Shown piece after piece: positions 18,776-27,370 of a DNA stretch of 64,000 bases. Under the pieces are notes generated by a model. It did no database searches. It saw nothing but the letters and a program-made list of their open reading frames with translations, and was not told the origin of the DNA. Position numbers and translations under genes: made by a program. The stretch's first letter is position 1. Each line of letters begins with the position of its first letter. Source of the DNA: Candidatus Zixiibacteriota bacterium (GTDB lineage: Bacteria > Zixibacteria > MSB-5A5 > CAIYYT01); assembly GCA_020853795.1 (NCBI GenBank), contig JADYYF010000042.1, positions 26,080 through 90,079 on the forward strand, written 5' to 3'.

Positions 18776-18790
18776 GCGTCCTTCGGACGC
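18776..18790 (-). terminator. Hairpin at the end of the glycan locus (weak terminator)
   Basis: Perfect 6-bp stem GCGTCC/GGACGC with a 3-nt loop, 4 nt after the last glycan-locus gene. It lacks an immediate T run, so it may only be partial or Rho-assisted. Confidence 0.35.
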
Positions 18791-18794
18791 ACTG

Positions 18795-20771
18795 CTACAG
18801 TGGCCGATTGACCAGCAGCACCAGACAGGAGTCGTCCTCACGCAAGGTGGCATATTTCGCCCGATAATACGTTGCCGTCATTGCGGTGTCGGGAAGAAGA
18901 TACTTGTGGACGACGACATGCGTGACACCGGCAGAGTCAAGTTGTCGTTGCTGGTGGTCGAGGTCCGCGAAATCAAGACGGTCGATCAGCGACCGGCCGA
19001 TCTTGCGGGTGGCTGCGCCCTCAACGATCGGAATGCCGTGAATGGTCTGTTGCATCATGTAGTACATGGTGGGCACGTAGTCGTTCGGCAGATTCATGTA
19101 TGCGCGCGGCGCCGGTTCGTCAGCGCGAGGTACGAGGATCGAGGGCGACGTGACCGGTGTCGTCTCACGACAGACTGAGAAAAAGTCAACTCCAAGCAAG
19201 ACAACAAGAGCAGCAAATAGCAGGCGGCCTTTGGAAGAGCCGCTAAGCCAACGCCAATGAATCGAGAGTGCATTGGCGACGATAACTGCCCAGAACAAGT
19301 AGACATAGACGATGAAGCGCGCCGGTGCGCGGAGATTTGCCAGGAACGGGATGTAGGCGATGACGGTATACGGCAGGCCGATCGGCAGCGACTTCCCGAA
19401 GAGATGCAGTTGCGGGCCCAAGGCCAGTACCGCGAACGCGGTGAATCCCAGCCACCAACGCGCCGCCACCCGAACTATCTGCCGGCCTGCCGACAGAACG
19501 AGCAGGATCGTAATGATTCCCAGGTAGGCGGCGGCCTCGTGATGGTTACCGGTGTAGCTGGTATTCGCTGCCCGAATTGGCTCCCAGTCACCGAGCGGGT
19601 GCGCCAAACCCGGCACGACGAGACCGCCAAAGTCCGTCACGAATGTGTTGCGGCCGCCAACATCCGACTCGGCGGTTGAGAGCGCAATCTTCACCATCGG
19701 TACCAGCCACGGTGAGAGCAGCAACACGGTGGCACCGACGATGACGACTGAGCGCTTAATAAAATCACCTAACCACCAACGACGATTGCACAGCGCCAGA
19801 TAGAGATAGGCAAACGCCATGAAGTAGCCCGCCATGATCATGTAAGTCCAGTCGCAGAGTGTGTTCAGAAGGAACAACGCCGCGGCGAAGACGAGGCTGG
19901 AGGTCTTGCGAAACCGGACAGCATCCCAGAAGGTCAGGACAAAGAACGGTATGAATTGAATTGAGTTGATGTGGATATGGTGTTGCGAGTGCTGGAAATG
20001 GTTGGGATTGAAGGCGAACAAAAACCCGCCAACCAGCGCGGCAGCCGAGTTGCCGGTCACGCGTTTGACCAACAGGAATGCTCCCAGCCCGGCCAGCGGA
20101 TAGCCGTGAAGCAACACCAGATTGAAGACGGTCACGCCATCGAAAAACAATCGCATTAAGAAGGTGAACAACAGATTGTAGAACGACCAGGCGAAGTAGT
20201 AGAGGGTTGACCCTTCAGGGAAGTAGATGGAATTGCTGAAGCTCAACGATTGCGGGCCGAGCAGTACTTGGTCGTTAGCCCACCACAAGCTCCAGTAGCC
20301 GGCAAGGTTGTCTTCCGGCGGTCCGATCAGGGCGGTGTTGATCGTGCCGAGTGTCGGGAAGAAGTAGATCGCCGTGAGCACGCAATAGGCGAAGCATGCC
20401 ACCAGCCAATCGTAGCGGAATGAAGCGGCGGAATCAGGGCGCTCCACACCGATACTCGACTGCGCCAGCAACCATTTGGATACACGCCACAAGCCGTACC
20501 AGAACAAGACAGTAAGCGGGATCCCGACGAAGAGATATTGCCAGAAGATCAGGTCGGCACGCGCCAGATAGTACGGCAGATCGTGCCGGGCAAAATCAAT
20601 AAACGCGACCGTCTTGTGCCCAGCCACGCTGGCCTCGTAAGCCGAGCGGATGAGATCGTGCGCGAAAAGAGCGTAAAGGATCGCCAGGACGAAAAGGACA
20701 GAGACGGTTACGGCCAAGTAGCGCAGTGCGCGCTGTGACCAGATGAAGTGCAACAGGGAGGGAACGCTCAC
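18795..20771 (-). CDS. Multi-spanning GT-C-like membrane protein (YfhO-type)
   Basis: The 658-residue protein has about 11-13 predicted membrane segments, mostly in residues 15-515, and a hydrophilic C-terminal periplasmic part. A long extracytoplasmic loop after the third segment (GPPEDNLAGYWSLWWANDQV, EGSTLYYFAWSFYNLLF) and the HFQHSQHHIH stretch resemble membrane glycosyltransferases of the GT-C fold that use lipid-linked sugars. It is the last gene of the glycan locus, 9 nt after the stop of the GT4 gene. GTG start. Likely role: adding a sugar to the glycan on the periplasmic side (inference). Confidence 0.7.
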   Translation of the reverse strand: MSVPSLLHFIWSQRALRYLAVTVSVLFVLAILYALFAHDLIRSAYEASVAGHKTVAFIDFARHDLPYYLARADLIFWQYLFVGIPLTVLFWYGLWRVSKWLLAQSSIGVERPDSAASFRYDWLVACFAYCVLTAIYFFPTLGTINTALIGPPEDNLAGYWSLWWANDQVLLGPQSLSFSNSIYFPEGSTLYYFAWSFYNLLFTFLMRLFFDGVTVFNLVLLHGYPLAGLGAFLLVKRVTGNSAAALVGGFLFAFNPNHFQHSQHHIHINSIQFIPFFVLTFWDAVRFRKTSSLVFAAALFLLNTLCDWTYMIMAGYFMAFAYLYLALCNRRWWLGDFIKRSVVIVGATVLLLSPWLVPMVKIALSTAESDVGGRNTFVTDFGGLVVPGLAHPLGDWEPIRAANTSYTGNHHEAAAYLGIITILLVLSAGRQIVRVAARWWLGFTAFAVLALGPQLHLFGKSLPIGLPYTVIAYIPFLANLRAPARFIVYVYLFWAVIVANALSIHWRWLSGSSKGRLLFAALVVLLGVDFFSVCRETTPVTSPSILVPRADEPAPRAYMNLPNDYVPTMYYMMQQTIHGIPIVEGAATRKIGRSLIDRLDFADLDHQQRQLDSAGVTHVVVHKYLLPDTAMTATYYRAKYATLREDDSCLVLLVNRPL

Positions 20772-20780
20772 GGGCGCAAC

Positions 20781-21884
20781 TCACCGACCAGCCGCAGCCA
20801 GCAGGCGGCAGTAGTAATCTTCGTGATTGCGAACCATTGACTGCAGCGAGAATTTCTCCATCACCAAGGCACGGCCCCGCCGCCCCATTTCGCCGGCTAT
20901 CTCGGGGTGGTTGACCAAGTAGAGAATCTTCTCTGCGAGGGCGGCGGGATTGTCGACTGGAATCAGGCAGCCAGTGCGGCCGTCGTCGATGACTTCCCGA
21001 TTGCCGCCGACGTCGGTTGCGATCACCGGCAGCCCCTGGCACATGTATTCAAGGATTGAATTCGAGAACCCCTCCGAGCGTGAAGTCAAGACACCAATCG
21101 TGGCGGAGGCTATCTCGGCACGGACATCGTTCAGGCTTCCAAGAAACTGCGCTTGGCCGCCAACCCCAAGCGCTTCAGCCCGCGCCATCAGACGACCTCG
21201 TTCCGGCCCATCGCCGATGATCCTGAATGCCACATCGGTACGACTCACACTCACGATCCTTGCGGCATCAATCAAGGTGTCGACAGCCTTTATTGGCCGG
21301 AGGTTTGCCGTCATGATGACAATTGGCCGTGCGGGACGCGAACCGTGCAGCACCGGCGCAAGGTCGACGCCGTTGTAGATAACATCAAAGCGGTCGCGCG
21401 GCAGATGCTCGAGGCAGGCAATGGAGTCAGCTACAGCTTCGGAGTTCGCCAGAAAGCGATGGGGGTAGCGATTGGCGAGGCGCAGGTAGCACCGTTCCTT
21501 CCAACCGAAACTATAGCCAAGATTGCGGCGGGAAGAGATGATGACCGGCACCTGTGCCCGGCGCGCGGCAGAGCCGCCCACCAGGTGCGCCTCGGTAAAG
21601 AAGGTCTGGACAACGGCGACGTTGCGCGAGCTCATCAGGACAGCAAGCTTGGCACGTTGACGCAGGAACTTCGGGGTAAACATCCGGTCGAGGTCGAGAC
21701 AGTGGGTCTCGACTTGCGCATCGCCGGCGCGGACAAATTCGCAGTCCTGCAGGCTGACGATGATTGGCTCGAAGCGAGCACGATCAAGCGACGAGGCAAG
21801 TGTCAGGAGGCTGCGTTCGGTGCCGGCGCGGCCGTTGCCGAGCGAGCCGATGACGTACATGACGACGAACTTGCCGGCGCTCAT
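20781..21884 (-). CDS. Glycosyltransferase family 4 (GT-B fold)
   Basis: The 367-residue cytoplasmic enzyme has the GT4 layout. The N-terminal Rossmann lobe begins FVVMYVIGSLGNGRAGTERS. The C-terminal lobe holds TANLRPIKAVDTLIDA, the donor site SEGFSNSILEYMCQGLPVIA, and TDVGGNREVIDDG. It would transfer an activated sugar to the growing glycan on the inner leaflet. Donor and acceptor cannot be told from sequence. It is placed 13 nt after the GT2 gene and 9 nt before the GT-C-like gene. Confidence 0.9.
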   Translation of the reverse strand: MSAGKFVVMYVIGSLGNGRAGTERSLLTLASSLDRARFEPIIVSLQDCEFVRAGDAQVETHCLDLDRMFTPKFLRQRAKLAVLMSSRNVAVVQTFFTEAHLVGGSAARRAQVPVIISSRRNLGYSFGWKERCYLRLANRYPHRFLANSEAVADSIACLEHLPRDRFDVIYNGVDLAPVLHGSRPARPIVIMTANLRPIKAVDTLIDAARIVSVSRTDVAFRIIGDGPERGRLMARAEALGVGGQAQFLGSLNDVRAEIASATIGVLTSRSEGFSNSILEYMCQGLPVIATDVGGNREVIDDGRTGCLIPVDNPAALAEKILYLVNHPEIAGEMGRRGRALVMEKFSLQSMVRNHEDYYCRLLAAAGR

Positions 21885-21897
21885 CTTGGCCCTTTGC

Positions 21898-22908
21898 TCA
21901 GGTGCGGCTGCGCATGATGCCGGTCAGGAAACCATAGCCGAGGGCGAAGTGAATGACGAAGAAGATGGTGGGCAAGTAGAAGATCAGCCATCCGGCGGCC
22001 TTGCGGCGGACGATGAGCAGCGATGTGATCAACACGATTAACAAGTAGAGAACAACGATCGCACTTGCCAGAGCGCCGAGCTTGGGTGAGAGCATCCAAG
22101 TGAGCGGAAAGAAGATAACGCCGAAGGTAAAGGCAGCCGTGATCAGGGCGCCTTCTCCCAGCGTGCTGGGGTGTTTGCGGTAGAGCCGCCAGCGACCCAA
22201 GCCATAGCGATAGAGCTGCTTGAACAACGAGGCCAGATTACGACGGGCAACATATTCGACAGTCAGCTTCGGTGAGATGTATGCTTCCAGTCCTGCTTTG
22301 TCGGCGCGAGTGTTGAATTCGACGTCCTCACAGGCATCGAACGATTCGTCGAAGTAGCCGATGGTCTTAAAAACCTCGCGGCGATACATGGCGCCGGAGG
22401 AGGCGGCCCGCACCGGGCGTTCGCGATTGGAGTAGATGGTCGAGTCAAGTGCATGGCCCAAGGTGGAGGCGCGTGCCAAGGCAACAGCCTTCTGGAACGT
22501 CGACTGCGGGCTCATGGTCAGCGGCTGCGGGCGACAGAGGACATCCGAGCCAGTCTTCTCGAAAAGCGCGACCATATCGGCCAGCATCGTCGGCGAGACG
22601 ATATGGCAGTGCCCGTCGACGAATGCGATGTACTTGCCTTGGGCGGCGCAGGCGCCGATGTTGCGCGCTTTGGAGGCCAGCCGACCGGGATTGTCGAGAA
22701 TTCGAAAGTGAGGAAAAACGGTGCGATAGTTTTCGGCGACGGCCTTGGTGTTGTCGGTGGAGGAGCCGTCGACGACGAGAACCTCGACCTGATCGAGCGA
22801 CAGCGACTGCCCCGCCAGATCCTCGAGAACTGATTGAATGTAGCGCCCCTCATTACGCACGGGCAAGACGACCGTAACCAGGATCGTGTCGCTACCAGCA
22901 GATACCAT
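21898..22908 (-). CDS. Glycosyltransferase family 2, membrane-attached (ExoA-like)
   Basis: The 336-residue enzyme has a GT-A domain (VTVVLPVRNEGRYIQSVLED, DGSSTDNT, the D-x-D-like FVDGHC, then CEDVEFNTRADKAG). Two to three C-terminal membrane helices follow (about 245-330), as in ExoA-type inverting transferases of exopolysaccharide pathways. The frame is open 81 codons further upstream, but that part is the dehydrogenase gene read out of frame. ATG 22908 gives the family's normal start and overlaps the dehydrogenase end by 17 nt. Confidence 0.88.
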   Translation of the reverse strand: MVSAGSDTILVTVVLPVRNEGRYIQSVLEDLAGQSLSLDQVEVLVVDGSSTDNTKAVAENYRTVFPHFRILDNPGRLASKARNIGACAAQGKYIAFVDGHCHIVSPTMLADMVALFEKTGSDVLCRPQPLTMSPQSTFQKAVALARASTLGHALDSTIYSNRERPVRAASSGAMYRREVFKTIGYFDESFDACEDVEFNTRADKAGLEAYISPKLTVEYVARRNLASLFKQLYRYGLGRWRLYRKHPSTLGEGALITAAFTFGVIFFPLTWMLSPKLGALASAIVVLYLLIVLITSLLIVRRKAAGWLIFYLPTIFFVIHFALGYGFLTGIMRSRT

Positions 22909-24205
22909 GATAATTGTCACCCAAAGCCGCGGGGTTGTCGCTGATGCGCACCAGATCGACAATCCGGCGGTCGCGCGCGGCCTTGAGGGCCAAGGCGTAC
23001 TCGGGGTCGTAGTTACCGACAACGATGACTTCCGACCCGTACACGACTTCGTCGATCGAGGTGGCGAACAGCTTTTCGATGTGGGGAATTTCTTTCTCGA
23101 TGAACGCCTTGTTGGAGCCGAAGATGCGCGCGAGATTGACGTGACGATCATAGATCAGCAGTTCATAGCCTTTGCCGATCAGGCGTTCGGCGAGCCGCAC
23201 CAACGCCGATTCGCGTAAATCATCAGTGCCGCCCTTGAACGCCAGTCCGAGAAAGCCGATCTTCTTCTTCTTGAATGAAGTCACCAGTTGAAAACCTTCG
23301 TCCAACTGCTGGTCGTTGGACGGCGGAATGGCCGCAATCAGCGGCGCCGCGTAGTCCATCTTCCGAGCTTGATACAACAACCCGCGCACATCTTTGGGCA
23401 GACAGGAGCCGCCATAAGCGAAACCGGGTTTGAGGTACATCGGCGAAATATTCTGTTTGGTGTCCAGGGCGAACAAGCGCATCACTTCGTGGCCGTCGAT
23501 TCCGAATCGGCGTGCCAGTGTGCCGATTTCATTGGCAAAACAGATCTTGAGCGCGTGGAACACGTTACAGACATACTTGACCATCTCGGCGGTGCGGATC
23601 GTTGTGACTTCAAACGGTGCGTTCACGAAGGAAAACAACTGCTTGACAACCTCCGCGGCACCTTCGGATTGAACGCCCACGACCGTAAAGGGCGGATGAT
23701 AGAGATCGTCGACGGCCGAGCCCTCGCGCAGAAATTCCGGATTGAAGCAGACATCAAAATCGAGATACACGCGCTTGCCGGAATGTTCCTCCAAAATCGG
23801 GATGACCACCTCTTCGGTTGTGCCGGGCGGAATTGTCGAACGATAAATCAGGGTATGGAAGCCCGACTTATTCTTCAGCACCTGGCCGATCTTCTCGCTG
23901 ACCCGGGTAACGAACGTGAGGTCGACGTCGCCGTTCGGACGCGACGGCGTACCGACACAAATCATGGAGACATCGGTCTCGTTGATCGCAGAACGCGCGT
24001 CCATAGTCGCGGAGAGCGTACCTTGACGCACCACATCGCTGATGATCTCAACGATCTTGTCTTCAACGAGCGGGCTTTTGCCCGCAGTGATCTGCTCGAC
24101 CTTGTCTTTGCTGATTTCGACGCCGATGACGCGGTGCCCCTCTTTCGCCAAGCAGGCCGCCGTGACCGCACCTACGTAACCCATGCCGAAGATCGAGATT
24201 CTCAT
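22892..24205 (-). CDS. GDP-mannose 6-dehydrogenase (AlgD)-like / UDP-glucose dehydrogenase family
   Basis: This NAD-dependent four-electron oxidase of the UDP-glucose/GDP-mannose dehydrogenase family makes a uronic acid sugar nucleotide for glycan synthesis. The 437-residue protein has the N-terminal Rossmann motif (ISIFGMGYVGAVTAACLA), the catalytic loop GFAYGGSCLPKD with C268, and the C-terminal nucleotide-binding domain (GLAFKGGTDDLRESA). Cys268 in the same position and the overall length of about 437 match AlgD of alginate synthesis, favouring GDP-mannose as substrate. UDP-glucose cannot be excluded. It lies between the GT4 and GT2 genes. Confidence 0.88.
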   Translation of the reverse strand: MRISIFGMGYVGAVTAACLAKEGHRVIGVEISKDKVEQITAGKSPLVEDKIVEIISDVVRQGTLSATMDARSAINETDVSMICVGTPSRPNGDVDLTFVTRVSEKIGQVLKNKSGFHTLIYRSTIPPGTTEEVVIPILEEHSGKRVYLDFDVCFNPEFLREGSAVDDLYHPPFTVVGVQSEGAAEVVKQLFSFVNAPFEVTTIRTAEMVKYVCNVFHALKICFANEIGTLARRFGIDGHEVMRLFALDTKQNISPMYLKPGFAYGGSCLPKDVRGLLYQARKMDYAAPLIAAIPPSNDQQLDEGFQLVTSFKKKKIGFLGLAFKGGTDDLRESALVRLAERLIGKGYELLIYDRHVNLARIFGSNKAFIEKEIPHIEKLFATSIDEVVYGSEVIVVGNYDPEYALALKAARDRRIVDLVRISDNPAALGDNYHGICW

Positions 24206-24228
24206 GACCGCCTCATTGCCCCCGCAAT

Positions 24229-25443
24229 TCAGGACGAAGTTCTGGACGCCACCAGCGCTTTCAGGGCGTCATACAACACACTCGCGGCCCGGCTCCAGGA
24301 ATAGTGTTCCGTCACCAGCCGGTATCCGGCTTCGGCAATTCTACTACGTTTGTTGGCGTCAAGCAACAATTCCTTGACGGCATCGGCAAATGCCTCCTCG
24401 CCGTCGGCGATAACCAGGTGCTCGCCATTGACTAACGGCAGTCCCTCGGCACCGATCGAGGTGGAGATGACGCATTTCTTCATGGCCATCGCTTCATAGA
24501 TCTTGATTCTTGTCCCGCCGCCGACCCGCAGTGGTACCAGATAGAGCTGCGCCGCCGCGACATACGGACGCACATCATCAACTGTGCCGGTAACCAAAGT
24601 GTCTCTGTCGGCGTGCGTAGTGGCCACTATCTCCGGTCCGGGACGCCTCCCAACAACTGCAAAGGATACTGCAGGGAAGGCCTTTCGGATTCGCGGGTAG
24701 ATTGACCGATAGAACCACCAAAAGCCGTCGATATTCGGCATCCAATCCATCGATCCGCAAAACACCAGGCGTCCAGCGATCTCGCCGGTCTGAGGTTGAA
24801 AATACTCCACGTCGACGCCGGTCGGCAACATCGTGTATGTTTTCAGACCAAAGTCCTGCTTCAGAAGTTCGCCGTCATCCCTGGATACTGTCAGTACTAC
24901 GTCAAATTCGGCGCAGGCCGCACGTTCCGTCCGTGCGACTCTTCCCTGCTCGTAGTCAAAATAGAGCCGCTTCAGAAAGTTTGACTCCACTTGGTGGTAC
25001 CGTCGCCAGATCATGGTCTCGACGTTGTGCTCGAAGAGCACCGTCGGCAGGCCTTGGACGTGCTCGGCGCACCAGGCCATCTCCAGGAAATCACAGAGGG
25101 CGACATCGTGCCTGTCAGGTGTCCCCAATTCGCGGACGAGCGCAGTCATTTCCGGAGACATGTATTTCTTGACAATGTAAGGCCGCTGTGATGTCAGATT
25201 GCGCAAGACGCGGAAATAGAAACCGGGGCCGGACTTGATCTCCTCCCCGCGCGGAATCGCCTCCACGCGAACGCCGGTCGCTTCCAATTCGTCGATATAC
25301 CGCTTCGGATGGTCGGGCGGGACATAGCAGAGAAAGGTGACGTCGGCGCGCCGGGCGAGTTCGACCAGCAGGTGCTTCGTGCGAATTTTGCCGCCAGTAT
25401 CGGCGGGCAGCGGAAAGTCAGACTTGATCCAGAGGACTCTCAC
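24229..25443 (-). CDS. Glycosyltransferase family 4, resembling the exosortase/PEP-CTERM-linked sugar transferase group
   Basis: The 404-residue GT-B enzyme begins VRVLWIKSDFPLPADTGGKI. It has LFEHNVETMIWRRYHQVES in the N-lobe and LVFCGSMDWMPNIDG, VPLRVGGGTRIKIYEAMAM in the C-lobe. This pattern is like the TIGR03087-type sugar transferases found with exosortase systems (from memory). GTG 25443 forms a GTGA stop-start overlap with the AsnB gene and has an AAGGAT site, so it is preferred to the longer open frame. Translational coupling to AsnB is likely. Confidence 0.85.
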   Translation of the reverse strand: MRVLWIKSDFPLPADTGGKIRTKHLLVELARRADVTFLCYVPPDHPKRYIDELEATGVRVEAIPRGEEIKSGPGFYFRVLRNLTSQRPYIVKKYMSPEMTALVRELGTPDRHDVALCDFLEMAWCAEHVQGLPTVLFEHNVETMIWRRYHQVESNFLKRLYFDYEQGRVARTERAACAEFDVVLTVSRDDGELLKQDFGLKTYTMLPTGVDVEYFQPQTGEIAGRLVFCGSMDWMPNIDGFWWFYRSIYPRIRKAFPAVSFAVVGRRPGPEIVATTHADRDTLVTGTVDDVRPYVAAAQLYLVPLRVGGGTRIKIYEAMAMKKCVISTSIGAEGLPLVNGEHLVIADGEEAFADAVKELLLDANKRSRIAEAGYRLVTEHYSWSRAASVLYDALKALVASRTSS

Positions 25444-27365
25444 GGACAAATCCTTATGGCTTCCGGAGTGCAGCCTTTGAAAAAGATTGAGTGCCAGATC
25501 TCGAGATTCAGAAGGGTCCAAATCTGATCGGAGTAATTGTACTTCCCTGCCCGATGCAGTTGGAACATCTGCTCGATGACGCTGCGGTCGAAGAGCTCGA
25601 GGCAGAGCGAGTCATCGCCCAGGATCATTTGCCGAGCTGCATCATGATACTCCTCGGCAAACCATCGTCGGATCGGAACCGGAAAGCCGGCTTTGGAACG
25701 AGTGAGGATCGCTTGCGGGATGTCTTTCCTGAAGGCTTGTCGGAGAACTCGCTTCGTGTTAAAGCGTTTGATCTTCATGTGATCGGGCAGTTGAAACGCG
25801 AACTCGACCAGTTTGTGATCGAGAAACGGCACGCGTGACTCGATTGAGGCTGCCATCGACATCTGATCCTGCTTCATCAGCAGTTCCACCAAGTAGGTCT
25901 TGACATCGGCGTAGAGCATGCGCGCGAGCGGCGAATCAGAACTGGAGCGAGAGTGGTGTTCGAAGTAGGCCGCATAGACGGTCCCGGGGTCGATGCCCTG
26001 CCACAAGGGGCCGGACAGAAGCCGCTTCAGCCAGGCGCGCGAGAAGGTTGAATAGTTGTCGAGCAGTAGCGACTCCAAATCGGCATCGAGATACATCGCC
26101 GTGCGGACGGCCTTGTTGCGATATGGCAGCTTGTACGGCAGCGCGTCGATCATCGGCCGGATCACCCGACGTCGGAGCGAGGCCGGCAGCACCCAGCGCA
26201 GCAGACGATCGGCGCGGAAGTTGTACAAGGTCTGATAGTACCGCTCGTAGCCGCCGAAGAGCTCATCGGAACCTTCCCCGGTCAATACCACCTTGACATG
26301 TTTGCCGGCCAATTCAGAGACTTTGTAGAGCGCGACCGATGACGGGTGAGCCATCGGCTCGTCTTCGTGATAAATCATGCGCGGGAGGAGCTGAAAGAAG
26401 TCCTCGGTCGACATCGTCACTTCGTGCTGATCGGCACCGGCGTGGCGGGCAGCGAGTCGGGCGTACTCAAGCTCGTTAGCCTCTCGTTCCGCGAAAGCAA
26501 CGCTGAAGGTTGCGATCGGACGTTCGACCATCCGGGCCATCCGGGCGGCGATTATTGTGGAGTCGATTCCGCCGGAGAGAAACATGCCGAGCGGCACGTC
26601 CGCCATTAACCGGAGACTGATCGATTCGTCCAGCAGTTCGCGTAAGCGTGTGGCAGCGTCTTGCTCGGAGATGGCCGGGTCAATTTGAATCTGCCCGCAA
26701 TCCCAATAGCGGACGATGCTGACGATCCCGTCCTTGAGCTCCAGATAGTGGCCTGGTTCGAGTTTATGGATTCCGCAGAAGAGCGTCGTGTCGTCGCAGG
26801 TGTACTTGAGCGCCAATACTTGCAGGAGTGCCCGGTGATTCAACTCGCGGCAGATTCCCGGCAGCTCCAGCAAGGCTTTGATTTCGGACGCGAAACCGAA
26901 AAATTCCGGTGTGTCGACGTAGTAGAGCGGCTTGATTCCAAGCCGGTCGCGCGCGATGAAGACGGAATTGACGCGCCGATCATGCAGCGCAAAGACAAAC
27001 ATGCCGCGCAGCTTGTGCAGTCCGGCGCTGCCGTCGGCGGCAATGGTGTTTATGATCGTCTCGGTGTCGGAGAGCGTGCGGTAGCGATAACCCCGGGTTT
27101 CCAAGTCGCGGCGTAAATCGCGGTGATTATAGATCTCGCCGTTGTAAACAATCCAGATCGTCTCGTCGGCATTGGTCATCGGCTGATGTCCTCCCGCCAG
27201 ATCAACAATGGAGAGGCGACGGTGACCGAAACCGACGTTGCGGTCGAAGTAGTAGCCGTGGTCGTCGGGGCCGCGATGGACGAGTTTTGCCGTCATGCGC
27301 TTAACGGTGTCGGGCTCAACGTGCCGATCAGGATCTTTGTAAACCAGTCCGCAAATTCCGCACAT
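25440..27365 (-). CDS. asnB: Asparagine synthetase B-type glutamine amidotransferase
   Basis: The 641-residue enzyme has an N-terminal class II glutaminase domain with catalytic Cys2 (MCGICGLVY) and a C-terminal synthetase domain with the PP-loop SGGIDST (264-270). It uses glutamine and ATP to amidate a carboxylate. In surface-glycan loci, AsnB homologues often amidate uronic acids or peptides rather than making free asparagine. Its place next to a uronate-forming dehydrogenase supports a sugar-acid substrate (inference). It starts 5 nt after the heparinase gene and overlaps the next GT4 by 4 nt. Confidence 0.92.
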   Translation of the reverse strand: MCGICGLVYKDPDRHVEPDTVKRMTAKLVHRGPDDHGYYFDRNVGFGHRRLSIVDLAGGHQPMTNADETIWIVYNGEIYNHRDLRRDLETRGYRYRTLSDTETIINTIAADGSAGLHKLRGMFVFALHDRRVNSVFIARDRLGIKPLYYVDTPEFFGFASEIKALLELPGICRELNHRALLQVLALKYTCDDTTLFCGIHKLEPGHYLELKDGIVSIVRYWDCGQIQIDPAISEQDAATRLRELLDESISLRLMADVPLGMFLSGGIDSTIIAARMARMVERPIATFSVAFAEREANELEYARLAARHAGADQHEVTMSTEDFFQLLPRMIYHEDEPMAHPSSVALYKVSELAGKHVKVVLTGEGSDELFGGYERYYQTLYNFRADRLLRWVLPASLRRRVIRPMIDALPYKLPYRNKAVRTAMYLDADLESLLLDNYSTFSRAWLKRLLSGPLWQGIDPGTVYAAYFEHHSRSSSDSPLARMLYADVKTYLVELLMKQDQMSMAASIESRVPFLDHKLVEFAFQLPDHMKIKRFNTKRVLRQAFRKDIPQAILTRSKAGFPVPIRRWFAEEYHDAARQMILGDDSLCLELFDRSVIEQMFQLHRAGKYNYSDQIWTLLNLEIWHSIFFKGCTPEAIRICP

Positions 27366-27370
27366 GATTG